DNA of 64,000 nt from Fistularia commersonii (taxonomy: Eukaryota; Chordata; Actinopteri; Syngnathiformes; Fistulariidae), in the NCBI GenBank assembly GCA_037954325.1, contig JBBMNZ010000036.1, positions 1,884,001 through 1,948,000 on the forward strand, written 5' to 3'. Below are positions 21,476 to 33,682 of this stretch, in pieces. Every line of letters starts with the position of its first letter. The stretch's first letter is position 1. The position numbers and the translations under genes were made by a program. The notes beneath the pieces are model-generated. The model was not told the DNA's origin, did no database searches, and saw nothing but the letters and a program-made list of their open reading frames with translations.

Positions 21476-24400
21476 ATGCGTCCAGAATCACCTTCGATAC
21501 TCGTTCATCCTCTTCTCCTCATCGTCGTCGCACTTTTGCGCGGAGGAGCGGCGGAGGACGCGGACTGCGACGGATCCTTCCGCGCCGGTAAGGCGGACTT
21601 CGTGCCGGACGTCGAGGACGCGGTGAAGGAGGGAGCGGCCATGCTCTCCACGGAGCGCGTCCTCGCCGCGGAGCCTTGTGAGGCCGCCTGCTGCGCGGAC
21701 CGGCGCTGCAACCTGGCGCTGCTGGAGCCGAGCGGCGGCGACGGCGGGAGCGCACAGCCGCAGAACCGCTCCTGCGTCCTGTTCAATTGCATCCACAGGA
21801 GGAGGTTCGTGTGCAGGTTCGTGAACAAGGCGGGATACCAGACCTACATCCGCGACGACGTGTACCGGAAGTACTTGGATGTGGCCCTGGGCCCAGGTGA
21901 GAGTCTCTGACGGGCCCTTGGAACCCACGAATGGGCTTCCGGGGGTCCAGGTCCTTGGCGATGCAAGGAATACATTATTTTCTACACTAACGCTTTCACT
22001 TGATCCATCTCATCCTGATAATTAGAAACACATTTGCATTTATCATTTCAAATGTCTTTCCAATTTCGTGAAATTCCTGTTATTTTCAATTGTTATATAG
22101 CATTTTGAGATGAGATGAGAACAACTTTATCAATCCCGAAGGAAATTGTTGTGCCAGAGTTTCAAGCAAAATGCATTTTGGCCCTTTATAAACTTTTTGA
22201 CTTCATTTGCTCATTTAAACAAACAAACAAAATAAACACGATTTTGATTAAAAAAAACTTTTCCATTGTCAGTTTTCCTCCAATGTTTTTTCGCGATTTT
22301 TCAACAACATGTTGTATAATGTAATGCCTCACCTTATTGAAATAATCACGAAGGTAATTTTTTGCAAGTTTTTCAGAAAACATAAAAACAACAGAGTCAT
22401 ATGTTGGATAAGGAGTTGATTTGGGGGGAAAAAAGACAAAAAATGACTCATGCGATCATTTTAAGAGGGTGATAACATACATTAATGGCATTTGCTTAAA
22501 ATCGGAGTGAGAAACAACCTTGGAGAGTGTTTTCATCAAACATTAAGGTTTCATATTTATATCGTGCCTTTAGATAACATAACTGTCTCTTTAACGTGGT
22601 GATTCCTGAATCATCTATTTTGTGCGGTGAAATGTCTGCTCCTTGAGTATTTTTTGGTTTTAACTTAAATTTGGGAAGCATTTCCGATGCTAGGGGAAGA
22701 CAGGAGGTGAGCAACTGAATGCCCTGTATCCCATAATACTAAGGTGAGCAGAAAAACAACTGAAGACCCGAGAGAGCCGAGGGAGTGGCAATATGAAGCA
22801 GGTCTGATAGCAATAGAGGAGACCGGTTGTGGATGCATTTATAAGTTAGGAGCAATATTTTGAAGTTTATCCTGGACTTTATGGGCAACCAGTGGAGCTG
22901 TTGAAGGACTGGGTCGCTGTGTGTTCGGGACCGAACGGCAGAACTGTGGAGGAGCTGGAGTTTGTGGAGGGGTTCGTCAGGGAGACCGAAAAGAATGGAG
23001 GTGCAGTGATCTATCTGGGAGTGATAAGGCTATGGACAAGAATGGCTCCAGCATGTGGAGGAAAGAAGGGCCACATCGATATTGTGTGGAAATAGTCGGA
23101 CTGGGTGAAATGTATAAATATGGGACCATTTACTATCTAGGACAGGGGTGGGCAAACTACAGCCCGGGGGCCAGATCCGGCCCCTTGGTCTTTCTAATCT
23201 GTCCTGCCAAAGATTGGTACAGGATTCATACTTGATGTGAATGATTGGATCAATGAATGTGGGAGCTCAAAGAGGAGATTATTTAGTTTTTGGAGCTACT
23301 TGAGAATTTTCCTGAGCTGAGTGATACAGATTGGCTTTGTGATTTAGCTTTTACTGTGGACATACTGACACACAAAGCTACAAGGGGTAAAACCAGTTTG
23401 TGCATGAAATGCAAGCAAACGTCAGAGCCTTCAAAACCAAGCTGGTTTTATTTTCAAAGCAAATTTCAGACGAGTCTGTACTGTTAACTGATATTTTTTT
23501 TTTATTTATATGTATCGTATCTCGTGCTGACCCGGCCCGTCTGTCAAATTTTAGAAGTCAATTCGGACCCTGAGCCAAAAAGTTTGCCCTCCCCTGCCCA
23601 ACCTCAGAAGCGATAGAGGAGTCGTTAATGTTGATGGAGAAGATGAGCTTTGTGAATGCTGGGCGCCATACCCGAGAGGAAAATCTTGGTTTCGTCACTG
23701 TTTTGTCAGAGAAAGTCCTAGCATCATGGCTTGATCTCTTGATTCCACAGGAAGTCTCATGGCCGGCCAACCCCCTTTTGTGAATCGATGTCTGTGTTTT
23801 CGTCATCTGTCCCCAGATAAGCTGCCACAGCCCATCGCTATCGCTGGCCCCGACGTGGTCGTCCAGCCCGGGGCGACAGTGATGCTCAATGGCAGCGAGA
23901 GTCTGTCGCTCGGCGATGCCAGCATCACCGGTTACTCATGGAGTCTGCTGAGCGGAAACACCAGCGTCAGGATGGAGGTGAGAGCAGGCGAGTCGGTGTG
24001 AGGAGTGGCTTAAAGCTGAGGTGATTAATGGCGGGTGACACACGGTGATTGATCAAGATTTACCAGAATATTTATGAGATGATGATGAAGGCGAGACGCA
24101 TTATTATTTTCACTGCAGATCAGCTATTGTTCCAGACGCATTTCAAATTCAAAATTGTATTTGCTTCACCTCAGCTGCTCTTGCGGTTGGAGTTTCCTGA
24201 TACTCTCTATCTTAACTCCCCCCAAATCTCTGAATTTGATTGTGCAGAAAACCGACCTAGAGGACCAGGTGCAGCTCTCCAACCTGTTTCCGGGTCCCTA
24301 CGTCTTCCAGCTGACTGTCACCGACTCCAACGGCCAGTCACGGCCAGCGAATGTCACTGTGCTTGTTCTTGGCCCTGAACTTTCCAGCTGTGAGTGCTCA

Positions 24401-24956
24401 TTTATTTATCATTCATTTGTTCATTTTTGTTATTGTGCTGTAGAAATTCTGAATTAAAAGATAATAATTAAAAATTAAGCAAAAAAAACAACCAAAAAAC
24501 AGAAACAGCGTATTTAAGCCTGTAGTTGTACAAAACTGAAAAATAAGACCGTACTCTTCATTCAACTGGCTTGATTGTTTTCTACAGTTAGTGATGAAGA
24601 TCCCCTTTAAGGTAGCATAAAATACTTAAAAAAGTTGTCATTTTTAAGAAATGTGTGTGGAATAAACTTAGTCAGCAAACATTACCCACATGTTTGCTAG
24701 CTAAAATAAGAAGGGGGCACTGAGAAAACTAAATGAAAAAAAAACTCTAAAGTGTATTGCAAATAAAAACGAAGAGGAAATGACCTGGTAATCAACTTGA
24801 AAGGCTGTAATTATTTCAAAAACATAAAAAGATACTCGACGGATGAGTTGATTCCTTTTCAGTGTAGCTGCTGTTTCGGTGAATCAGGTTGTCTGTTTTC
24901 GCGCTGGCAGTTGACACCATGCTGAAACTGGTCAAACCTGAATCTCTCTCTCTCTC

Positions 24957-24987
<31 letters not shown>

Positions 24988-27060
24988 TACTCTCACACAC
25001 ACACACACAAACAAACACACACTCCACGAGGTCATCGACCTTCTACACCACCTCCCGCCGCAGACTTGTGCTTTACCAAGTGGCTGATGGTGTGTGCATC
25101 TGCTCCTCTGTCACTGCCCAATGTTTACCTGACATTTCCAAGCATATTTTACCGTGTTTGCCAAAATGCCGCATTTGTTGAGTGTCAACACAGGTAACGT
25201 GACGACACGCCCTGTGTACAACAAACACACACACACACACCCTGCCACATAAGTCCAACGTGAGAAACCCTCTTGCTGATTGAAGACAAAATGCTGGGTA
25301 ATGTAATTAGAAACACGCCTTACGCAGGAATATGCGCCAAAAGATTGTGTATTGTGATATGATAGAACATGATGTAACAGGAGAGACGCACATAAAGATC
25401 CTTCGTAGGCTTGAAATGTGAGATAGTCACTGGAACCATGTGACTATCAAATATCATATATGTCTGTGGAGGTTCTCAGTCATCCAGGTCATTGTGAATT
25501 CTTGTCAAAATCTTCTTCAGAACTGAGAAAGAAACATCTTAAGGTGAAGAAATTGAAGTCGAGAACATTTTGACAAGAATATTGTGTGTTGCTTTTTTAA
25601 AAAGTTTTAAAATGCAAATCACAACATCTGGACGTTGCTGTATTGCTGTTAAGACGAGGACGAAAAAGCCATGAAATCCAATGTTGTAATACCTTGACTT
25701 AAGAGTTGAATTGGTTCAGTAAATGAGCTTGTAACTCAAATTGCTCATATATCAAATTAAATTTCCCCCATTGTGTGTTCCTTTTTTAAAAAGTTTTAAA
25801 ATGTAAATCGCAACATCTGGACGTTGCTATATTGCTGTTAAGACGAGGACAAAGATGCCAGTGAATTCCAATGTGGTAATATTTTGACTTAAGAGTTGAA
25901 TTGGTTCCGTAAATGAGCTTGTAACTCAAATTGCACATATATCAAATTAAATTTTCCCCATTAAAATGAATTGAAACACTTTTAATCCATTCCAGCCACC
26001 AGTTTTTGTCACTTGTTTTTAAATAAGAAAATATTTTAAGAATTATAAATTATGTATAAGATGTATTTACTTTGAGATCAGACGAAGATGCCGGTGGAGG
26101 AGGTTGGCGGAGTTTTTCCATTTGGTGCTCATGTTTAACTTTACATGCTTTGCTACACACTTAATGCTACAATATATTGCTTTATTGTTGAACTTAAATT
26201 AGCGACAGAGTGAATGCCGGTCCTCTCCGTCTGGCTTTGGATGACTTGTCTGATTCCTTGTCCGTTGACATCCCGCCATCTGCTGCACCAAATCCCCTGT
26301 AAATGTGTCGCGCCTTCTCACAAATAATACTCCCCATTACGGTATCACAACGACAACTTCTCTATCTATTCATGGACGAGTCAACAACACGCACATCTCG
26401 CTCTTGCTTTTCGATGATTTATGCTACCTCAGCATCAGACGCTCGTTCCGCTCGCTCGTAATTTAAATCTCCACTCATATCACAAGGCAAAAAAACAACT
26501 AGAATCTTGTAAGTTGATGCGCTTTCAAGTCAAGTTCTGCTGTCATGGGAAACAGAAGATGATGGCCTTGTAAATGGGCATGATAGATGACCTCTTGTAA
26601 TCCACTAAACCACGATTCACATCGAGATATTGAAAATAGTGTTTGGCAAATGTGTTTTCCATTGATACATATAATTTGATGACTTGTGACTCCTGTTTGT
26701 CGTAGTGTACTGTCTGGTGCCAGAGAAGGTCGGTCCGTGTCGTGCAGCCTTCCCCCGTTGGCGTTATGATGAGACAACTGGAGAGTGTCTGCAGTTCACC
26801 TATGGAGGCTGCAAACAAAACCACAACAACTTCCTTTCCAAAAAAGACTGTCTGTCAGCCTGCAGGGGCATCACGGGTACACACACACACACACACACAC
26901 ACAGTCTATATTAAACAAACAAAGACACGTAGTATCACTGTAAGAGACAACTCCTTTGTGTTCACAGGGACTTCAGAACGCAGCAGAACCAGATCCGTTG
27001 GCAGTGAGTGGGCCGTCATTTGTTCTTGTCTCGTCTGTAAGACATGTTGATACTGACTGG

Positions 27061-27140
<80 letters not shown>

Positions 27141-28682
27141 TGTTTTTAGAAGAGTGTGGTGTGACGTGTGGTATTGATCAGCTGACCTGCGACGACGACT
27201 GCTGCCTGGACCGCAGTTTGGAGTGTGACAACACCACACACTGCAGCGACGCATCGGACGAATCCCACTGCAGTAAATGTAAAGTAGAAACGGTAGCACG
27301 CATGCGCATCCACACGTGCAGTAACACACGGTGACCTCTGACCTCGCCCACAGTGAACCAGACCTTGACCCGGCTGCTCAACATCGATGTGAACCAGAGA
27401 AAAGGTCAGTTTTTTTCACTTTTAGGCTGCATCTCATAGGGCGACTAGAGAGCTACATTGTAACTGATCCACCGCCTACACCCCAGCTCAGTGCACGGAG
27501 CCCCCCCGCACCGGCCCGTGTCGTGCGAGTCACACCCGCTGGTACTACGACCCGCTGGAAACCCGTTGCTACAGCTTCACCTATGGAGGCTGTGATGGCA
27601 ACAACAACAACTTTGAAAATGAAGATGAGTGCAGCACCACGTGTGAAGGTGTCACAGGTACTTGTATTGAATGCTACTGTAAAAACACTATTAAGTACCA
27701 TCGCCTCTGGAGTGCTTGCTGAAATTACACACAACATGTAGTAATACCAAACACGTTCTAACTCCCAATGTGTCGAAGCCTGACGAATGGTGACAATTTC
27801 CTTAGCATCACATACCGACACATTAGATCCCCCTTTCTGTTCGTTTTTCGACAAACCTGGAGTGTTAAGTCTACATCAACATATGTAACTATATCTAAAC
27901 CTAACCTAAATAAAAGCGGCATTTGCATTTTCCACATCTTTCTGTTCCAAATGAGAAATAGTGTTGATTGATGCCACACCTGAAAATAGGTGCTTCTCAA
28001 GGTTTGTCCAAAGATGACGAGAAAGCCGGGGGCCGAATGCATTGGTATCTGACACAGACTCGGTGAGAACGCACACTAATCCCATATAAGATGATATGAA
28101 AACCATGGATCAGTAATTCACAACGCATGTACTGCTTTGCACTGAAAAACAAAAATATTAGCAAGAAATTGTTGAAAGTATTAAATAACCTTGAAAAAAC
28201 TGACAGAAAGTGAATCAGCAGTGAGTTGTTACAGGTAATGAGTGAATGTTCACTCAAGAATTCAAAATTTTACATGTCTTTGTAATTCTTGGTAGAGGTA
28301 GATCGGAAAAAAAATAAGCGTGTTGTTTGTGAAGTAATGGTGTCCCCTCTGGTCATGCGCACAGAGCGTCATGTCTACGCCAAAGGAATATTTGAGCGCT
28401 TTGAGGAGGAAGACGACGACAACTCAGGTAAGAAAATGTCCAACGCACTGTTGTTTTCACCTGGAAGTGACAACACAAAGTGACACCACTGTCGTCTCAG
28501 GCGCAGTCGCTTTGGGTGTGATACTAACAGTGGTCATCTTGGCGCTGCTGGCTATTGTGGCCTACTGCTTCCTGAAGACCAGGAGGAAACACTTGCACCA
28601 GCCGGTCGCCACGGCGCCCCCCCACGTGGCTCTTTCTGTGCAGGAAACACCAGTGTACAACAGCACTACGAAGCCCATGTGA
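21476..28682 (+). CDS. spint1: Kunitz-type protease inhibitor 1 / HAI-1 (ten exons)
   Basis: Membrane-anchored inhibitor of HGF activator, matriptase and related trypsin-like proteases. Exons: 21476-21896, 23817-23977, 24248-24389, 26706-26876, 26968-27003, 27150-27272, 27354-27404, 27487-27657, 28365-28427, 28501-28682. All junctions are GT-AG; the total is 1,521 bases (506 aa); human isoforms are 513-529. Domain order matches HAI-1: signal peptide (about 1-26); Cys-rich MANSC domain (27-140, with CCADRRCNLALLEP); PKD-like domain (141-240); Kunitz 1 (244-296, GPCRAAFPRW); LDL-receptor class A (314-351, ending CSDASDESHC); Kunitz 2 (371-423, GPCRASHTRWYYDP); transmembrane helix (about 449-471); and a short tail ending VYNSTTKPM. 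Both Kunitz loops carry Arg at P1. All six Kunitz cysteines are present in each. Each domain sits on its own phase-1 exon or exons, and a long TG tract abuts the LDL-A exon. Confidence 0.97.
21897..23142 (+). other. spint1 intron 1, left part
   Basis: Contains a retroposon-tail-like string (AACTTTATCAATCCCGAAGG, about 22121-22140). Between about 22800 and 23095 lies sequence resembling a common fish repeat (CCTGGACTTTATGGGCAACC and following), which I cannot name. No exon is seen. Confidence 0.5.
23143..23596. mobile_element. hAT-family element with transposase remnant
   Basis: Imperfect terminal inverted repeats CAGGGGTGGGCAAACT (left) and AGTTTGCCCTCCCCTG (right) are the usual ends of a fish hAT element. 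Inside, 23290-23370 reads NFPELSDTDWLCDLAFTVD, resembling the Charlie-like hAT transposases from which GTF2IRD2/ZBED-type genes derive. Stops and small size show it is dead. No 8-base target duplication is visible, so the edges may be eroded. It lies within spint1 intron 1. Confidence 0.75.
24390..26705 (+). other. spint1 intron 3
   Basis: No exon is supported. It contains a (TC)n run at 24943-24988, (AC)n stretches, an inverted repeat (25498-25511 with 25567-25580), a recurrent fish-repeat string (GGTTCTCAGTCATCCAGG) and the tandem duplication at 25582-25961. Confidence 0.7.
25582..25961. repeat. 189-base tandem duplication in spint1 intron 3
   Basis: Unit 1 (25582-25770) and unit 2 (25771-25961) both start TTGTGTGTT, share CAACATCTGGACGTTGCT and TATTGCTGTTAAGACGAGGA, and end ATATCAAATTAAATTT before a C-run. 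They differ by scattered substitutions and short indels. Confidence 0.9.
27065..27140 (+). repeat. (TG)n tract at a spint1 splice acceptor
   Basis: About 37 TG units in sense orientation, followed by CGCGTGTTTTTAG and the LDL-A exon at 27150. There is almost no ordinary polypyrimidine tract apart from the T5. Confidence 0.95.
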
Positions 28683-29880
28683 CAACATTTTGCCCCTGGA
28701 CATGGTGCATATTTTACAAATGGCAGCATCCACTAGGTGTGATGTAATTCCTGATCCGTGGCGTCGACCTCCGCTCCCGTCATCCTTGTCATATGATGTC
28801 ATCTCCCCGTGTGACATCAGTGTTGCTGCTGCTGCCTAATATTATGGTTTCTGTTGTTTTCACACCTGGTGTGAGGGTTAGAAACTTTATATTTTGTTGT
28901 TCTGAAACACACACGAAATATCGGGAAATATACCCGGAAAATTTCTGCCTGATAACTGCTTTTATTCATATTTTTAAAACTTTTGTTTTTAATGTTTCAA
29001 AAATGTTCTCATTAAAATTTTCAAGTTATTTTTGCTTGTTATCCAGTGTTTTTTATGTTAGTGTTAATTTGCCCCATTTTCAAACATTTTAAACCAAAAG
29101 TAAAACGTTTTTGCATTTTTAACCGTGAGAATTCATGGGTCTATATGATTTTTTATGGAAGAAAATGATTTGATTAGCTCAAAATATTTACAAATTGGAG
29201 CAAATCCTTTTAAGTCAGTAAACCCATTAGTACAAAAAAAGTCACTGTCAGCTTCCTTAAAATCCTAATGGTATATATTGGAGTAGTTGTGTATGTGTGA
29301 CCAGAAGAGTGTTATTTAATCCTCTTAGATAATTGATATCTGCTGACCTCACATTTTTATCATTCAGTATTTAATTTGTCATTAAAGTTTCACAAAATGC
29401 TTTGTTTTTATTGTGGTGTGAGAAAAAAACAGGAAGAAACATATAAATAAATCCTGAAGGGAGTATTGCTGTTACTCTTGTAAAAATCATATTTTTGCAA
29501 ATATTTCACAAACTATATTGCTCTTTGACATTAAGCAGACTCACACACAAACATTGACACAATGGGATTTTTTCAGTAGTGATAACTTGTGGTTAAAAAT
29601 ATGAATTTGAAAAAGGGGATGATTTTGGAGGTTTAAAGGAAAGTTAGCTCAGCATTTTCTTTTCGACCTGAGAAACATTGGAAATCTCTGATGTGATGAT
29701 TTTTCAAAATATATACTATCCTAATTTTCCATACTTCTATTTTTTCCTAAAGCATTCAATTTCCAAACATCTCATGGTATTGTTTCCGTCCCCCCACTGG
29801 AAAAGACAACTTCAAATTAATCAATGAACGTGCTAATACTTTTATTTTGAAAATCTCCTCTGCGAACCGGAAATGGCCTT
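28683..29880 (+). other. spint1 3' untranslated region and intergenic DNA
   Basis: AT-rich with no further frame of interest. Polyadenylation signal candidates are ATTAAA at 29381-29386 and AATAAA at 29446-29451. Confidence 0.5.
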
Positions 29881-30367
29881 AAGTTGACCCAGAATCAATT
29901 TCCGTTCAGCTACTGGAAGAATTCGGCGTTTTGCTGCCGTTCTCTGGACTCACCAGTACAGATAAAAAAATCGTCTATTTATTTAACACTTTACGCGACG
30001 TGGATGGGAGCCCCTGGTGCGTGGAAAGATGGAATGCGTTCGGAAAGGGAAATGCCGGCGAGTCGTTAGCTAATAGCTAATCCGCTCAGCTGTCAAATGT
30101 CGGCGGCAGTAAACAAGACAGTTAGCTTAGCTTACCCCCGGGCATTTTCCTTGTTAAATACATCTAGTATGTTTTTCGGCTTTTGTGTTGAATTAACAAA
30201 ACACGGGCGTTAAAAATAACTCGTTTTATAATGTGACATCCATCTTGTTTCGCTTCAAGCTAGCAAATAACAGCCCTTCGTTCCCTCGTTAGCATGTAGC
30301 ATCGGCTAGCCAGCTGTTTGACGGTCGCTCCTCCGCTGTTTCCCCTCTGTCAGGTGGAGCTCAGACG
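29880..30367 (+). promoter_or_regulatory. btbd9 promoter and untranslated first exon region
   Basis: CpG-containing DNA with several copies of GTTAGCTAA/GCTAGC-like strings. A good acceptor (CCCTCTGTCAG, ending 30353) lies just before the btbd9 ATG, so at least one untranslated exon must lie upstream in this interval. Confidence 0.45.
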
Positions 30368-33300
30368 ATGAGTAACAGCCACCCCCTGCGCCCGTTGGCC
30401 TCCGTGTCGGAGATCGACCACATCCACCTGCTGTCGGAGCAGCTGGGAGCGCTGGTGCTCGGCGAGGAGTACAGCGATGTCACCTTCATCGTGGAGGGGA
30501 AACGCTTCCCGGCGCACCGTGTCATTCTGGCTGCCCGGTGCCACTATTTCAGGTAACAAAATGCTCCGGGTTTGGTCAGGTATTTATCCCCATGTATGAT
30601 TCAATAACCTGGACAAGCAAAGGAAGAAGAAAGGAGGGGGGAAATTTCTTTAAATTTAACAAAAAATGGATGCTAAGGTTGGAATTACCAAGAGGAAGAC
30701 CAAAGAGTAGAGGGATGTAGTGAAAAGAGGGCTTGAAGTTAGTTGGTATGCAAGAAGATACATAGATTAAGATTAATTGGACACGGTGACCCCTGATTGG
30801 AGCAGCTGAACGGAAAAGAAGAATAAATTATTCTATATGGTCATGAAAGTGACTATAATCCATGAGAAATTCTTCAAAACTGTGTGAAATTTCTTCCCTA
30901 ATGAGGGAGGTGTCACCGTGAAAATGATCAAGCCAAACCGCTAAGCCAATCTATATGTTAATGATTACAGTGTTTATATTCTCACCATGTTTTGCCATTA
31001 AACATTTTGGAATCTTGAGGCAATACACTCAGTATGTTGGATTCCGCAGTTAAAAATGTGCATCTGGTAAAGGCAAGTTATCGGCCCCCTGTTGCTGCAG
31101 AGCACTGCTGTACGGCGGGATGAAAGAGTCGCAGCCCCAGGCAGAGGTGTGTCTGGAAGAAACACGAGCCGAGGCGTTTTCCATGCTGCTAAATTACCTG
31201 TACACGGGCAGAGCCAGCCTCAGTTCGGCCCGGGAGGAGGTGCTACTGGACTTCCTGGGCTTGGCTCACCGCTACGGCCTGCAGCCTTTGGAGGACTCTA
31301 CGTCGGACTTCTTGCGCACCATCCTGCACAATGGCAATGTGTGTTTGGTGTTCGATGTGGCCAGCCTCTACTCACTAAGTGCGCTCAGCAGCGCGTGCTG
31401 CGCCTACATGGACCGACATGCCCCCGAGGTGCTCAACTCTGATGGCTTCCTCATGCTATCCAAGGTCAGTCCACCTGTATTACAGCCATGATACACCAGA
31501 AGGCAATGTGAAAGCCCAAGGTTATCTTGGCTGCCATGTTGATGACCTGAAAATGTATTTTTTCATTTTCTCATTCTCTTCCATTTTTAATTCCATAATT
31601 TGTTAATAGTTCCTATATGATACCTGTCAGTTATTTTTTCTTCTTATCAGTTAATTTTCAAGAAATGTTTAAACCATTGTCAGGTATTTACAGTAAAAGT
31701 ATGTCTTTTGGATCATCTCTTTGATGCAAACTGTCAAACTTCAGGGTTGACAAGAAGTTAGTGAGGACAATGACAAACCTGCAGCACCCCCTGGTGTTTT
31801 GGGGTCATACTTTATCTCACTTCATTGGAAGAGCGCTTCTTCAAAAGACTTTAAAATTCCAATATATTGGGACATTGCGCCTCAACGAACACTTACATTT
31901 TACAAATACGTGCACAGGCGCACAAAACTAAGGAAGGAGTTGATGTCACAAAATAGTTAACAAGTGCATCACAAGTTATGGAACACTAAAATGTTAGAAA
32001 TTGCTTTATTTACCACACTCAGTTTTTTATACAGCACAACTTCAGTGAAATTTGACTAGTTCTAGCTAGCTTAGCTGTAACCCCCTGCACCACGTCAAAA
32101 TATAGCGATTGTTTGGATAACAATAGAGAACAAGCTGACATCATAAAATTTATGTGGCTGTGGAATAATAATAAATAAACATCAGTTACAAGCAGCTCAA
32201 TCATTGCAGTAAAATACCATTTTGAATGATTAGTGCGGATATTCCGAATGAAACACTTTACAGTTATATCGTTATTTTAATTTTTGTTTATTCATTTTTA
32301 AAAATAATAGCAGTTTTGATAATATACTGTCCATCCACACGGGGCATTTGCATTATATTGTGGATTGTTAATCTCACAATTATTCAGCGGTTCAACTCCA
32401 TGATTGGTGACAGGGCAAACTAGTGTTGTTCAGATTATGTAAATTCTGTGTATGTGTGTCCGATATGTACATGTAGACAGCCCTGCTGACCGTCGTACGG
32501 CGCGACTCCTTCGCTGCTAGTGAGAAGGAGATCTTCCAGGCCTTGTGCCGCTGGTGTCGGCAACACGGAGAAGGCGCTGAGACTCAGGAAGTGATGTCGG
32601 CTGTACGGCTGCCGCTCATGACACTGACGGAAATGCTGAACGTGGTGCGGCCATCAGGCCTGCTGAGCCCCGACGACCTACTGGATGCCATCAAGATGCG
32701 CTCAGAAAGCAGGAACATGGACCTAAATTTCCGCGGGATGCTGAGTTAGTGCTTTCTCCTTACCTTTTTACTGCCAGCAGTAGCACATAGGCAATATTTA
32801 CAGTATAGAGTAATAGATATACTTACTCAGGTGTTTATACACCTTAAATCACTTGGTCATCCTGTAATGGATTGCATTTCCCATTTGGAATGAGATGTGA
32901 AGTCTATACATTGAAAATGGATCTTCTTTTTGCCAACTGCATGCACATTAACTGCAATTTTTTAAGTTTTTGTTTATTGAAAAAAAATCTAATTATTTCT
33001 TGCAAGTATTTACATGTTGTCTGTGTGTGTCCGTCTACTTCTCAGTCCCGGAGGAGAATATTGCCACCATGAAGTATGGCGCTCAAGTGGTGAAGGGTGA
33101 GCTGAAGTCTGCGCTGCTGGACGGAGACACTCAGAACTACGACCTGGATCACGGCTTTTCCAGACACCCTATCGAGGAGGACGGACGTGCGGGCATCCAG
33201 GTGAAACTGGGGCAGCCCTCCATCATCAACTACATCCGCCTGCTGCTTTGGGACAGAGATAGTCGGTGAGACCTCCATCACACCATGTTTAAACCTATCA

Positions 33301-33647
33301 TGACGTCTGCCGGTGTCACATGACCAATTGGCTCGTGTTAATCCAGTGCCAATGATTTGGACATCTTTGCTCAAAACATTTTCTTTCAGCTGAACTTCAT
33401 CCTCAGACATCCCAGAAATCACAAATTAGCACGAAATTCTATAAATGTAAGTAATATTGCATACAAATGAATAAATTACCCACAGTCAGAAATGAAAAGC
33501 CAATGATCCCCCTCGGCACAATAGGAACACCCTAAAAATGAGCAAGCATCTCAAAACCGAGTATGGAAATCGCAGTTCAAATAGCAAGTGAGAACTATAG
33601 CACGGTAACGAGGAAATGACACAGAAAGAATATTGAAGAGGCATCTG

Positions 33648-33682
<35 letters not shown>

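Noticed and set aside
21488..21928. Long minus-strand frames over spint1 exon 1
   Set aside because: They are antisense shadows in GC-rich coding DNA.
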